DNA from: Neelides folsomi
Lineage: Eukaryota > Arthropoda > Collembola > Neelipleona > Neelidae
NCBI GenBank assembly: GCA_034687125.1
Contig: JAQGBZ010000014.1
Span: forward strand, 62,001-126,000
DNA: 64,000 nucleotides
Direction: 5' to 3'
The notes beneath the pieces are model-generated. The model had not been told where the DNA came from and made no database searches. It worked only from the letters and a program-made list of their open reading frames with translations. Shown here one piece after another: positions 14,101-26,372 of this stretch; the stretch's first letter is position 1, and every line of letters starts with the position of its first letter. The position numbers and the translations under genes were made by a program.

Positions 14101-17100
14101 CCATCCTCCCTATTATTAATCCTTCCAAAACAAGGGTTTTTGGGTCACTTGAACCTCACAATTAGATGTTTTTTTACTCAATCCGTCCGTATAAAGAACG
14201 CGTATCGTCCATTCATCTTCTTTCCATCTCCTATTATTAATGTGACGAGAACATGCGAAAAAAGAATTCTTTTTGGCTCATTTTCATGTTCCACTAACCA
14301 ATAGTTTTATTATTCCAAATCTCCTCAACATTGACCAATTCGGCTTTGTGTCAAATATTAAAATATAAATATTCCATATACTGTTAGTGTACTGTATACC
14401 ATTCTCATATTTATGAAAAGATTTTTTGAAAATTTTGAATGATGATTTTAATAAATTATTTTATTTTAGGTCTCGTATTGGCGGGATTTTGTGCCTTGTG
14501 ACATTATTTTCTTTGTCACTGGCCAATTCTGAGTCCGTAGAAGAAGAAACAAAGTTCTCAAAACTCCTCAACAAGAAGTCCGACCTTTTCCGCTACACCT
14601 CAATTTTAAATTCCCCCAAACCAGCCTCAGAATTCCACCGAGTTTATAGCAAAGACGAGGAATCAGCCTTTGCAAACAGACAAGGATTGTCTGAGCCACG
14701 TGTCATCACAAGGCCTGAGCCTGGAGAAGAATTCGTTCGAATTCATCAATCCATTCGTAACAGCAACGAAAAGAACAATGAAAAAAGCATCGAAGACCAA
14801 GGGAGTGTGACGAACATCAATCAGAAGCCGATTTACGGAAGGACGCCGGTCGCCCTTTTGCGGCAAGGTTCAGGCAACAGGTTGAACATCAGCCCTGTTT
14901 TTCCAAATCAATGGGAACCAGTAAATAGAATTGCTCGATTTGACAATTCAAGCGAAGAAAACCCACAAGGTGAGAATTTAATTAAACACATAATTCTTTC
15001 AACATTCCCACAGTCGTAATTTAAAAACTGAAGGCACAATAAATAAGAAGCTTATAATATCGTGAAAATAGTAATATTATGGCTAAATTCAAAACAACCG
15101 TTGGAACAACCATGAATAAACGCATTAACTTAAATTGCATTCATAAAATTATCGAACCAACTATAGCCAATGGTTTAATGGATTTAATGAGGCTTTTAAA
15201 ATTATGTCGAACAGATTGAAGAAAGTTTATAGATGCATCATCATAATACATAAATGGATTTGAATATTTTTTTACGAGTCTCATCCCGTTCTGGTGAATT
15301 AAAACTCAATTAATTGAAAGTGCGGAGAGTAAAAGAGAGAAGAACATAATGTTAAACAGGAGGAGAACACATTCAACACATTCATATACCTAATATAAAA
15401 TCTTACTTCTGTACCTTGCTTTTATAAACGGAGGTTATTGAAAAGAAAAGTTGGAGTCACTTTCAGCTCATTATATTCTAAATGTAATTGGTAATGGGTG
15501 GCATGGAACACTTTTAGTTTCTTCTATTAAATATAATACCACGATGAGTGTAATTTCCTTTTAATTGGCCACGGAGCCATTGAACGAGCTTTTCTTTGCC
15601 ATCAGTTTCACATCTCCATTTCTCATAAAGGGAAATGGAAGTCAATGGGAGTTAATCGAAGAAATTTTCCCATTGTGCCCATCCATGTTAAAATGCATTA
15701 TTGGCGGTGTGGCGATCAAAACACGTCGGGTGCGGAAAAAGGAGAGAAAAATCAAGTTTATTTTACACACACGCTTATTAAACTACATGTACTTAATAAA
15801 AGGCAAATTTATCAGAAAATGAATTGAGTATGGGAAATGTCTACATTACATGAAGCATTTAATAGCATTTTTGAGTTCCAATGAGGTGAAAGATTCTTAT
15901 AGGAATTTCAAAGGTGTACTGTATTGATAAGTATGTATAATTAAAATTAATATTATAATAATTATTATTGCCTTAAAAGTAGCCTTGCTATTGGTTTAGT
16001 ATGTAAATACTTAATTTTTAATAAGAATTTACTACATGAAATATTCAATTGTATTCATTTCTTCTGATAATTCTTCTCTTTTCCTCACTGTCAATTTTTG
16101 TTGTGAGGAATTGAAAACTCGTCATGGGTTGCAGCCGCGTCTCGCCTCATTTACATGTCCCATTCTGACGCTGAAGGATTTGAGATCTTGTACATTTATT
16201 TGATACATTATTTGTGCATAGAAGGAAAAAACAACGCGAGTGCATTTAATTCCACTTCGTCTGTTCCCATTTAATTCTTACGACTCTGGCCAAATCTAAC
16301 CAATTTACCTGAGCGAATCCGTGAAAAAGGAGCCAATAAACTCGAATGAGCGATTAGGAGACAGGAGAGAGAAACGGGAAATAAATAATTCCCCTCAAAT
16401 TCACTCGAATTTCAGAACTTTTGGCAAACATCACCTTTTTCCTTTATGACCCTTTTTTCCAATTTTGTAACACGAACCACATTGAGAAATCGCAGAGGAA
16501 TATACATAATATATTAGTATATTTTCCATTTAACTTTTCATTCATTTCATCTTGAGTGTCTTTCTTGTCAATGTGTGGTTCTCTGCCCTTACAATATTTA
16601 AGAGTACCTTGGGCTTAAAATGAATCTCCAAATGATTGCACCACACTTTATAGAGTTTTTACAGTATTTTCAGAAGTACACACTTTGTAGTAGATTCACA
16701 ATTTGATGTTAATTGACTAAAAGTAAGAAAGTTCTATTTATTATCATATCATGTTTTATAATAAAATGAATTCTGCGTCTCAAACTTTCCTCAATTTTCA
16801 TTTTTATGGTTGACTCAAGCTGCTCGATATAATATAATACATTTAAAATACATTAATTCATAATTCGTTCAATTCGTGCGATTTATTACACACGAGGAAA
16901 GAATTTGAAGCAATTAACATAAATGGAGATTTATAAAATATGCATTCTATAATGTATGTAACTCCAAAGACAGTAAAAGTTACTTATTCTGTATGACATT
17001 ATTCTAGGGGAAGTGACAACAGTTTCTCCCAATTATGATGAAAGCTCCGAAGGAACCACAGCCAATTACGAAGACACAGAAGAGACTCCCGACCCAACGG

Positions 17101-20100
17101 AGCCCACTGTGAGGAACGAAGTGCCCCAGAAGAAAATGGTCGTTAATGTTGTGACTTCCGCCCCACGGGTCGTTTTCGATAATGTAACAGCCATCCGAAG
17201 ACTCCCGACCAAGCCCGATTCGGATAACTTTGTTTTGGACTCGCGTCGCCGACAGACCCAATTCCCTGACTTTGAGGACACGCCCGTGAATCTCGCAGTG
17301 GCGGAGAGTCACCAACCGGCGAGGGTCAACGTTCGTCCCGCCAACTCAGGAAATGCATACGAGTACGAGTACATCTACTACTATTATGATGATGAGGACG
17401 ATGACAATTCAACTACGGGAAAGACGGAGGAAAAAGATAAAACTGCCACTCAGTCACTCACCGTTGATTCCCCCATTCAAACACTGTCCAATGGGCAACA
17501 GCAACAAGTGGAACCGCAAACTCAAGCCTTTGTCAACATCCCGTCCAGTGCAATCCCTGACACTGAATCTATTCAACAACTTGGTAAACTTAAATATTTA
17601 AATAATATTTAAATAATTTATTTAAATTAAATACGATTTAAATATTTATTTATATGATTGAATTAAAATCTTTAATAAACTTTTATAATTTATCAAAATT
17701 ATACAAAATATTATTACAATTAATTGTCATTATTTAATTTTATTAGATCTATCCAAGGACTATGTTGATCCATCAAAATACATAGTAGAAAATCCCAGAG
17801 AAGAAAAAGCTTTCATTCCTCTGAACATGGAAGATGAAGAAATCCCTGCAGCGATCGAAGACATTCCCATCCAAACCACCGTCCAACCGGAGATCTTCAC
17901 CAAACGGCCCTTCGGCAACAAGCCATTTGTGATCAAGCAGAGCAATTTGCCTCAACAAGAAGCTCCAGCCATTTCTCAGCCAGTCCCCACTACCAGAGCC
18001 ACAACCACGACGCTGAGATATGTTGAACCAGATGTGACGACCAGTCGGTTGGGCCAGCGATTCAGACAGAAGACGCGGAATGAGTTCCAACAAGTGACTC
18101 AAAATCAACTTCCTCTTTCGCCCGAGCCAACAAGTCCATCAGTCACTCTCGACACGACACGTCGGAATCCATTCAAAGACTCAAACAGGTAATCTCACCT
18201 TATTATACAATTATGCAACCGACTGGCCATACGCCTCACCTGTAAGGCCATACGTCTCACCTCAATACGATTGACATTCCAATTAAATCAACATTTTTAG
18301 AGAATCTCGACATTTGTCCCTTTTTTACATGTACGGCACACGACGTACTTTAACAAAATAGTCACTCACTCTGAGAGTGACCAATCTAAATGGAGAAATG
18401 TTTAAAAATTAAAACATTTCTTAAAAAAATAATAGAAAATTTTCAATAATCAAATTAAGTAATATTAATTTTTACAATGCAAATGAATCAAATAGTCCAC
18501 ATTCAATGATTTGAAAATTTATATAAACTTTTCTAAACTTCCAATTATTTATTAATCTTCATCGAAAACATGTTGGCTAAACTAGTAATCAATACAACAA
18601 AGCACAAAATTAACTTTCTGTCTTTTTAAAAAAATAAGTTTATTATAATAATTAATAATAAAAATCATCGGTGGTTTAATAAAGGATGCATGTGTGAGTA
18701 TTTGAGTTTGAGAGTCGTGACTCGTGAGCGCTATATGCATATAGCGTGGCTTTTGGTTTCATTCCGTGCCAAGAGGGCCAAACGAGAACTTTTGGAGATA
18801 GTCTCATCATGTCTTATTCATTAATTATTAATTTAAGTATTTATCCAAACATAAACCATTTTTACATTTTACAATTTACAATTTTACAATAAAATTAATT
18901 ATGCTAAATATGATTAAGTAATTCAGATCAAAAAAAGTAATTTTTTATTGACTAATTATTGCAATAAGATTAATTATGGTAATGCATTTCATTAATTAAA
19001 ATAAACATTTCATTAAAAATTAGATTGAGGAATCAAGGAAGTCGTCGAGTTCCTCAAGCACTTGAACCAGAAGTCGAGCAAAATCGTGTCGCGTCGTCCC
19101 CAACGTTCGAAACGGCCCCATCAATCAAATCAGAAGTTGTCGAGGAAGAAGTTCGGTTCCCAGCCCGGACTCGTTTCCCTCCGCGAACCCATGCCACCGC
19201 CACGACTCCGCTTTTGACCAGCCCGTACGTCAGTTTGGAGCCGGCCTCCACCGTCATCACCCCAACGACCATTGACCCGGCAGTTGATAAGAAAGCAAAG
19301 GAAAACTTTGCTCGTCAAAAGTCCATCAACGACCTATACGCACTCACGCGTCTCCACCAGTTGGCCATCAACAGCCGAGTTCCTAACAGGAAGATTATTG
19401 ATGCGAAAGCAAAGGCCTCTTCGGCTGAAGCCACGACCAAATATCCTGATGATGCAAGCAGCTCAGAAAGCGCAACCATTTCAGCAACAACCTCCACGAA
19501 CCAATTGAACCAAGTAAATGTAGAGATTTCCCGAATCCCAGTCACGACCCAAGACATTTCAAGTGCCGCCCCAACGTCGGCCATTCCCTCGCCCACAACA
19601 ACAGAATATGCCAAATTTGGAAGAGGACGACCCGGAAGGAGGAGGCCGAGCCCTGCACCTACCACAACAACTGAAGGAGCTCCATCATCAAGAATTACTG
19701 TAATCGAAAATTCCATTATTTATATGTGATATTTCTTTAATAATTAACATTTAAATTTAAATTGCTTAATTTAATTACTTAATTTAATAATTATTTTTTA
19801 TAGCATCCAAATAGATTTGGTCGCAGGCGATCAACATCAACAACTCCAACACCTGAAGCTTTCCAGAGTGATGCTCCAGTGAGTCCAGTGTCATCTCCAG
19901 CAGCCCATGAAGAAGAATCAACACCAGGAAGAAGGAACCCAGCTAGGAGCAGATTTGCTACAAGAAACAGATTTACGTCTTCAACAACCACCGAGGTATA
20001 AAATATTTTTAATATTTTTACAAGTAGAGTATTTACAATAATTTTACAATTTGCTTTATTATACATAGTAAGGTATGGTATACCATATAATTTAAAAGTT

Positions 20101-21258
20101 GTCAAAAAACATAATTAAATATGAATTTCAAAGGCAAATGGAGAAGAAAGTGATAGACCAGCATCATTGGCTTCATCAGTTGCCCCTTCAGAACAACCGC
20201 AAAGAAGACGGCCGAACAACTTCCCAAGAAGACGATTCAACAACCAACAAGTGAATCCTTCAGTTTCAGCTTCAACCGATGAAGCTGTCGCGAGCCCAAG
20301 CCCATATCCACAAACTGAAGCTCCAACAAGACCAACAGCAACTTCAGAGGATCGACACGACAGACGGAAATTCAATTTTGCAAGAAGTAGGCCTTCCATC
20401 GCTCCAGCTACTGGTCCCCAAATTATATCAAATCGTCAACGAGTGAGATTTCAATCTTCCACTACCACCAGTGAAGCTCCACAACCACAAGTAGAAGAAA
20501 TCGATGGGCCAGAAGCAAGCCCGACGCTCCAAACTGAACAAATAGAAAAGGTCGAAGCACCCGTTGCAACTTCTTTCTCACAAACATCTTCGGTCGTTGA
20601 GCAGCCAACTCTCAAAGGAAGAGGAAGTGCAGGAGTTTTGGGTTTGAAATTAAAAAAATTGGAATTTTAACTTCTATTATTTAATTTTCAAGAAAATAAT
20701 TTATTATTATTATAAGTAATAATACAAAGTAATTAAATCTATTAAATTATTAATGATAAATTAATTTTCTCAATTTTAAAGGACGTTTGAGGAATCGTGC
20801 AAAAGTTACGCCATCAACCACCACGGCTGCTCCAGAATCTTCCGTAGCCGATAAAAAGCCCAGCAGATTAACTGGGATTTTGAATAGAAGGAAAGTTACG
20901 CCTGCCACTTCAGCTCCATCACATGCACCTGAAGAAGTGGAGGAATCTCACAACAACGGAGGTGAACAAGACGATGTTCAAAGAAAGGAAGTCATTATTC
21001 AGGTAAACATTATGAAAAATGAAATGCATCAAAGCAATAACCAATCTATAGATTAAATAATGATTTATTTAATAATTTAATTTAATTTTTTTACTTTGAA
21101 AGGTTTCGAGCACAGTGACGGAATCTGAAGAAGTTGGTGAAGCTGTGGATGCGCCTTCTTCCACAACAACTCACACATCCATCCTGAGCCGACTCAAGTC
21201 ACAGAGGAAGCCAGGGTCAATTTTTAGCAGAAAAAAGCCGGAAAATCCATCAGAATAA
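8142..21258 (+). CDS. Secreted cysteine-free Thr/Pro/Arg-rich protein, 1,090 aa, function unknown
   Basis: Exons: 8142-8143, 14470-14969, 17008-17583, 17747-18188, 19024-19699, 19804-19995, 20134-20641, 20782-21002, 21103-21258. All junctions are GT-AG and phase-matched; the total is 3,273 nt with TAA at 21256. The ATG is split: AT ends exon 1 before GTGAGT, and G opens exon 2. Residues 1-19/21 form a clear signal peptide (MSRIGGILCLVTLFSLSLA). I see no cysteine after the signal peptide and no membrane segment. Residues about 285-300 are a run of Tyr, Glu and Asp (EYEYIYYYYDDEDDD). The C-terminal third alternates basic clusters (RFGRRRS, PRRRFNN, RLRNRAK, ILNRRK) with Thr clusters followed by Glu or Pro (STTTE, TTTSEAP). 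This suggests an O-glycosylated extracellular-matrix or cuticle protein, but I recognise no family. An AATAAA lies near 21569. Confidence 0.85.
8895..8930. repeat. 10-bp tandem repeat
   Basis: Units of CCTATTATAC follow one another at 8901 and 8911, with a degenerate copy from 8921 and a partial copy before 8901. It is a simple microsatellite-like repeat in the first intron of the secreted-protein gene. Confidence 0.75.
13928..13958. repeat. 31-bp near-perfect palindrome
   Basis: The arm TGTTCTATTTGTTAT is followed by a single T and then by its exact 15-base inverse. The match stops abruptly on both sides. It lies about 500 bp upstream of coding exon 2 of the secreted-protein gene. It could form a hairpin or be a two-fold symmetric binding site or a tiny MITE relic. 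Confidence 0.85.
14970..17007 (+). other. 2.0-kb second intron of the secreted-protein gene
   Basis: Open frames at 15565-15827 have no coding signature and no phase-matched splice partners. A GC-richer CpG-containing patch lies at about 16110-16180. Otherwise I see nothing here. Confidence 0.5.
18225..18262. repeat. 21-bp direct duplication in an intron
   Basis: GGCCATACGCCTCACCT (18225-18241) recurs as GGCCATACGTCTCACCT (18246-18262) with one substitution, giving a 21-bp period. It lies shortly after the donor at 18189, in the fourth intron of the secreted-protein gene. Confidence 0.75.
18729..18746. repeat. 18-bp perfect palindrome
   Basis: CGCTATATGCATATAGCG is its own reverse complement. 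It lies in the fourth intron of the secreted-protein gene (18189-19023), which also holds a second inverted repeat near 18360-18382 (GTCACTC and GAGTGAC arms). Confidence 0.85.
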
Positions 21259-23113
21259 AAAAACATCTTTGAAATGAACCCAACAAGACAAAACAGCCAT
21301 ATCTATTAAATGAACACTACTTTTTATTCCAAATCTTATTATCCCTTTTTTATACCTTTTCTCCTCAATGTTCGAGAGTGAATGTGTGATGTGTTTTCAA
21401 ATACTTACTGGGTGTCTTTGATTGTTGTTGCGTCGTAAAAGAAGAGATGCATTTTAGGTTTAAGTGATCCATAAACATGCAAGCTATTCATTATGAATGA
21501 GTTTATTTTTATATTACTTTTTTATTAAAATTTTAAAATGTTCTGTTAAACTCGATTTAAAGGATGTTTAATAAAATAACGTTTTACTAATTGAATATTT
21601 GTATGGTCCTTTTTTATGGAAAATGTATTTTTTATCATTTCCCTTTAACTCCTATGTGTTGTGTGTACAGTCTTAATTAACATGGCTTGTACAATTGTAG
21701 TTTTTAAATTTTATTGTTCAAATGTAAGTTTAAAATTATTATAACGAATAAGAATATATAATTAATATATTTTTGTGTACGTTGTGTGAGATATTTGTAT
21801 TCATGAATGGCTTTTGAAAATTACCACTTTCACACAATCTATGCATTTTTTAAAAAAATATTGTGTAAATTTTAATATTCTTGACTGCGACTTAAAGTCA
21901 ATACTTGAAAACTAATATAGAATATATCTATTAGTTTCACCTATACTTAAATCTCTCTTTATAAAGTCTCTTCTGCATCTTTTTCTCATGAATGCAAATG
22001 CAGTTTTGTATTTAATTTTAAGGAAAATCAACTTTACTGTATTTGTTGAATAAAGTTGTGGAGCAATGCGAAGAATACATAATGTGAGATAACGATTCGT
22101 TTTGCAAGGAAGCCACATTTCAAAGAGTTTTATTTTTATGAGTTTCAATGTTTCCTCTTTAAACTGTATTAACTATTTGTAAAGTTCTTATTCATAAAAC
22201 TCTATTTTTTATGATGAGATTACTCAATCAACATTCATACATGCTTAAAAGTAAAACAATTATGAAAAATAAATTTTGTATCCAATATTTCAATGTTTCA
22301 TTTAATCGATTCTTTGACAAGCATCACAAAGAGTTAAATTGCAATTTAAATCATGAATTCTTGTTCGTTAATTTAAATATAAAATTACTATATGCGAACT
22401 TGCAACATACGAGCATGAACTTGTACATTACTCTAACGATTTGGGGCTTTACTGTACAATTTGTGCTTTCACCTATCCGCAAAAATTATACTATTCAATT
22501 GCAATTAAAGACCGAAAGATGGCATTGAAGATAGTTCGCTACTTCCCCCAATATGCAATATAAGAATGGGTATATGGGTATTTTAATTTTCAATTAATGT
22601 ACCATGTACGATGATACCAAGTGTGTACCATATTAAAAATTAAATGAATATGAAAATATATTATTGGCGATCTTTTCCCTTTACACTTGGTTCATGGTCA
22701 GCACACTGCTATGGCCATAGACTTCTTCCCACGACCATTTCCATTTTAATGAATTCATCAGAATTCATCAGGTGAATTAATTGCCATTCTCATTTTATCT
22801 TTTATAAAACCCAACAAACAAGTACCAAGAAATGCACGTGGAATTAAGGAATTGTTTAGGCTTTGAGTAAATACACCATTAGACATACAAGTTCATGAAT
22901 TATTTTACCTCGATTTAATTTCCATTTTCCATGTATGGATGTTCCTGGTAGATGTTCTTACAAGATAATAAAATGATATCCAAAGCTCAAACGTCATCAA
23001 ATGCTTAATTTGGTACTCTATGTAGTTCAACAGATCGTCGTCATCAAAACTTCCTCCCAATTCTTCTTTGGGATTATTTAGTCATCTGAAGGATCCTTTT
23101 AATAAAATTCAAA
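21259..23113. other. Intergenic, AT-rich
   Basis: It holds the 3' end of the secreted-protein gene (AATAAA near 21569) and then AT-rich DNA up to the first protease. Open frames at 21912-22148 and 22211-22528 are Asn/Ile/Lys-rich chance frames with no recognisable domain. A GAATTCATCAG direct duplication lies at about 22752-22773. Confidence 0.5.
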
Positions 23114-25495
23114 ATGACGCGTGGAAATTTGATATTGTTTTTATTCGTTGTGCCAAGCTGTCTATGCATTGAAATTCAAGGAAGTAAGTCATTGAATTTA
23201 AAAAATATATTTAATAAAAATAATGATAAAAATAATACTACATGATGTAAATAAAAGTAACACATTGATTACATTGAATTTTTTAAATTATATTTTATCT
23301 ACCTATAATAGAATTGGGAGACCCTTGCACATTAAAAAATGAAAGAGCTTCACAATCAAGAGGAATTTGCACTGAATTAACAAAATGTCCCTATGAATTG
23401 TCAAATTTGCGTGCCGGAATAATGCCGACACGATGTTTGGTAGATGCAATAAACAATTATTCAATTTATAATTTAATTAATAAAAAATTCTTTTTGGTTG
23501 AATATTAGGAGAAAGGAATAATTTGCTGCCCAAAGGACAAACGGATAAGTGAAAAAAGTATTTTTGTTAAATGTTTTATATAAGTATTAAGTATACATTA
23601 AGTTCTGACTTTGTAATTATACTAATCTATTCATAGCACAGTAAATTAAAATATTTGTCATCATAGAATGTGAAAAGTACCAAGAAATTTATAAGAAAAA
23701 AGAACTGGCATCGCTTCTACCACTAGAATTTGTAGAGCAAATTGAGAGTAAACCCAAGATTGAGTGCAATTATAACAAGAACAGTTTAATTGTTGGTGGA
23801 CGAAATGCAAACAAGGGCGAATATCCATACATGGTGATATCATAATTTAATTTCGCACTTAAGCATTAAAACCACTTTAAAATCACTTTTACTATTCTCG
23901 GATTTTTGCTCTTTCTTGTACTAAAGAAATTTTATTTTAAGTTGTTTGATTGGATATAAAATTGTAAAGATTGCATAATTTATTACCATTACAGGTTGGA
24001 CTCGGATACCAAGATGAGTCGGATCCTGAGATTTATTGGAATTGCGGTGGAACACTGATAAGCGAACAATTCGGTAATTTTTACAATACTCAAGCATAAA
24101 ATACGAGAATTTATGGATAACATACTAATTACCAAATGGTATGGATAATGTATTCATATACCTAAATACTTACATACAAATAAGTATGTGAATAGAATGA
24201 ATTCATAATAAATACATAAAGGTTCTTTGCATTTTCATTACTTACTATATAAAAATGATTTTACTTAATATGCATAAAAATGTCTATGCACGTAATACAT
24301 ACATATAAAAATGACTAACACTGTTTTGATTTCTGCGTATAATACAGATGAAATTTATAAGGCAAGGCTAGCTTGTAAATTAGGCATTTTTTTATTGTTT
24401 ATTTTTTTATCTTTACCAGTTTTGACGGCGGCTCATTGCATCTACACCTCAAAGTGAGTGCAATAAATTGAGAATGGCTTTTTCAAAAAATATTGTTAAT
24501 AAAGAATTTGTCTAAAGAATTTTAATCCGTATTATTATTTTAATTAAATTAAATTAATATGAATTGAATATATAAATGTAGGGGTGCTCCAACGAAACTC
24601 CTACTAGGGGATATTCAACTAAATGAGAACTCAAATGAACCCAATCAGAATTCAACTATTTTGGATATTCAAACAAGAAAAACTGTGAACGTGGCTGAAG
24701 TTTACAAACATCCCAATTATCGCCCACCTTTATTTTACAACGATATTGCTCTTGTTAAGATCAGTCAACCGTTGAAACTCTCACGTTTTATTAACCCTGC
24801 TTGTCTTCCTCAGCCGGGTTACAGGTTCGAGCATGAATTGGAACTTAATGCAATTGGGTGGGGATATAATCCCACGCAAGGTAAATATAAAATACAAGAA
24901 ATGAATGAATTTTAATTAACATTAAATATCACTTTTAACCAGAATTGAACCTAACTCAATGATGTTGTCATTGTCATTTTATAAAGAGTCGAGAAGCGAA
25001 AGACTTCAGACAGTTCGGTTAGATCGGTTTGGAAATCGAGAATGTGATTCTTACTTCAAAGACGCTCCTGATCGTTCTCTTCGTTTTCCACAAGGAATTA
25101 TCAAGTCACAGTTGTGTGCTGGCCATCGGACTCAACATAAAGATACTTGCAATGTAAGCGTGCTATATGCAAATAAATCATCTTTAATATACACAAAATT
25201 TTATTCTTATTTTAAGTTTAAGTGTTTAGTACATTGTTATCACTATACTAATCACTATACTAATGATTATGTACAAGTAATGCATTATTTTTAAGTTTAA
25301 TATTTTTATATTTAGGGAGATTCCGGAGGTGGATTAACAGTGAATCGTGAAAAACCATGTTTTTATTATGCCGTGGGTGTAACTTCGTTTGGGAGCAAAA
25401 ATTGTGGGAATTTGACACCGGGAGTTTATACAAATGTTCAGAGCTACATCAAATGGATTGAAGATATTGTTTGGCCTGAAAATTCGGAAAATTAA
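23114..25495 (+). CDS. CLIP-domain serine protease, snake/CLIPC-like, copy 1
   Basis: Exons: 23114-23183, 23312-23439, 23509-23557, 23667-23833, 23995-24073, 24420-24453, 24582-24880, 24987-25153, 25316-25495; 390 aa. A signal peptide is followed by a CLIP domain with Cys29, 43, 49, 65, 72 and 73 in the usual C-C-C-C-CC order. After a short linker comes the S1 peptidase domain, starting IVGG at residue 124. The triad is His170 (TAAHC), Asp230 (NDIAL) and Ser334 (GDSGG). Asp328 at the primary specificity position predicts trypsin-like cleavage of its targets. The activation bond follows Leu123, as in the Snake/CLIPC group, so the activating enzyme should be chymotrypsin- or elastase-like. The motif reads GDSGGG where GDSGGP is usual. 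It is probably a haemolymph zymogen of an immune or developmental cascade. AATAAA lies at 25631. Confidence 0.9.
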
Positions 25496-26372
25496 TTTAT
25501 AATTACAGAAGTAGTTGAATATATTAATTAATTAATGATCAGTTAAAATTGTTATAATTAATATTTAAGCCACAACTACAAATAGTTATTTATGAAGATT
25601 GTCGTTAACTATTAACTATGTAATATTAAGAATAAATCTTTTAATTTAACTTACAGCTTCTGTTATTGATAAACGAAACATAATTTCTAATTATTATAAT
25701 TAATTACATCACGCAAACCTTACAAACCGTTATATTACTTTTCAATTTCTTATTTAAATCGCCAAAAAAATAAAATACAGATATGATAAAAATACTATCT
25801 AATAACTATAATAAATTAGCACATTTCATAATCATATTACACATAATCAATATTAAATATTATAATAAAAATAATTTAATTTCACTACAGCACTTACATT
25901 TGCAAAGTTTTTAAACAAGCTGGAAATTTGCCAATAAGATGAGGGTTATTGTTCTAAATACATAAATAACATAATTGCATTCAAATAAACGGTAGATAAA
26001 ATTCATTTATAAATTATGACGCCAAAGAGAAGACGATAGCTTTGGAACATAACGACCTTGCACTCAAACTTTAAAGACGAATTGAGTCGTTTCCCACAAT
26101 CAGCCTAATTTTCCCACGCCCATCTGCTTCCATTCCTTACCTCAAGATAATGAGCAGGGAAAGATCCACCTTTAACTACGTAAACGGAAAAGCGTTAGAG
26201 GCCAACTGCACACAGAATATTAAATGGCTCACATCAGATTGAGGACCATAAATATTAATTTACTGAGCCGTTCCACGTCATATCCGGCTCCTTTTAGCAA
26301 AAGTCCGATATTTGGATTATCAAAAATTGACCACATGAACATTTTGTTGGTGTAAGAAGGTTCGAGTTAAAA
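25496..26372. other. Intergenic between the tandem proteases
   Basis: It holds the polyadenylation signal of copy 1 and the upstream region of copy 2. The segment 26030-26340 is less AT-rich than the rest and is the likely promoter of copy 2. I see no coding exon. Confidence 0.5.

Larger units (their letters stand above)
8144..14469 (+). other. 6.3-kb first intron splitting the start codon; candidate enhancer DNA
   Basis: No coding exon is supported inside. It holds GC-richer islands in an AT-rich background, notably about 11150-11480 and 14040-14120, with TAAT-core motifs and CpGs. It also holds a short tandem repeat of a 10-base CCTATTATAC unit around 8895-8930 and a 31-bp palindrome at 13928-13958. 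Long 5' introns in arthropods often carry enhancers; that role is inferred here. Confidence 0.5.

Noticed and set aside
17066-17315. Minus-strand frames opposite exon 3 of the secreted-protein gene
   Set aside because: Shadow frames of the plus-strand exon, which has matching splice phases at both ends.
19315-19716. 133-codon minus-strand frame opposite exon 5 of the secreted-protein gene
   Set aside because: It is the shadow of a Thr/Pro/Ala-rich plus-strand exon, whose codon pattern removes stops from the other strand. No signal, acceptor or donor supports it.
23440-23508. Read-through of the short intron 2 in the first protease
   Set aside because: The frame continues to a stop through Asn/Ile/Lys-rich sequence. 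Splicing 23439 to 23509 restores the six-cysteine CLIP domain, as in the sister gene.
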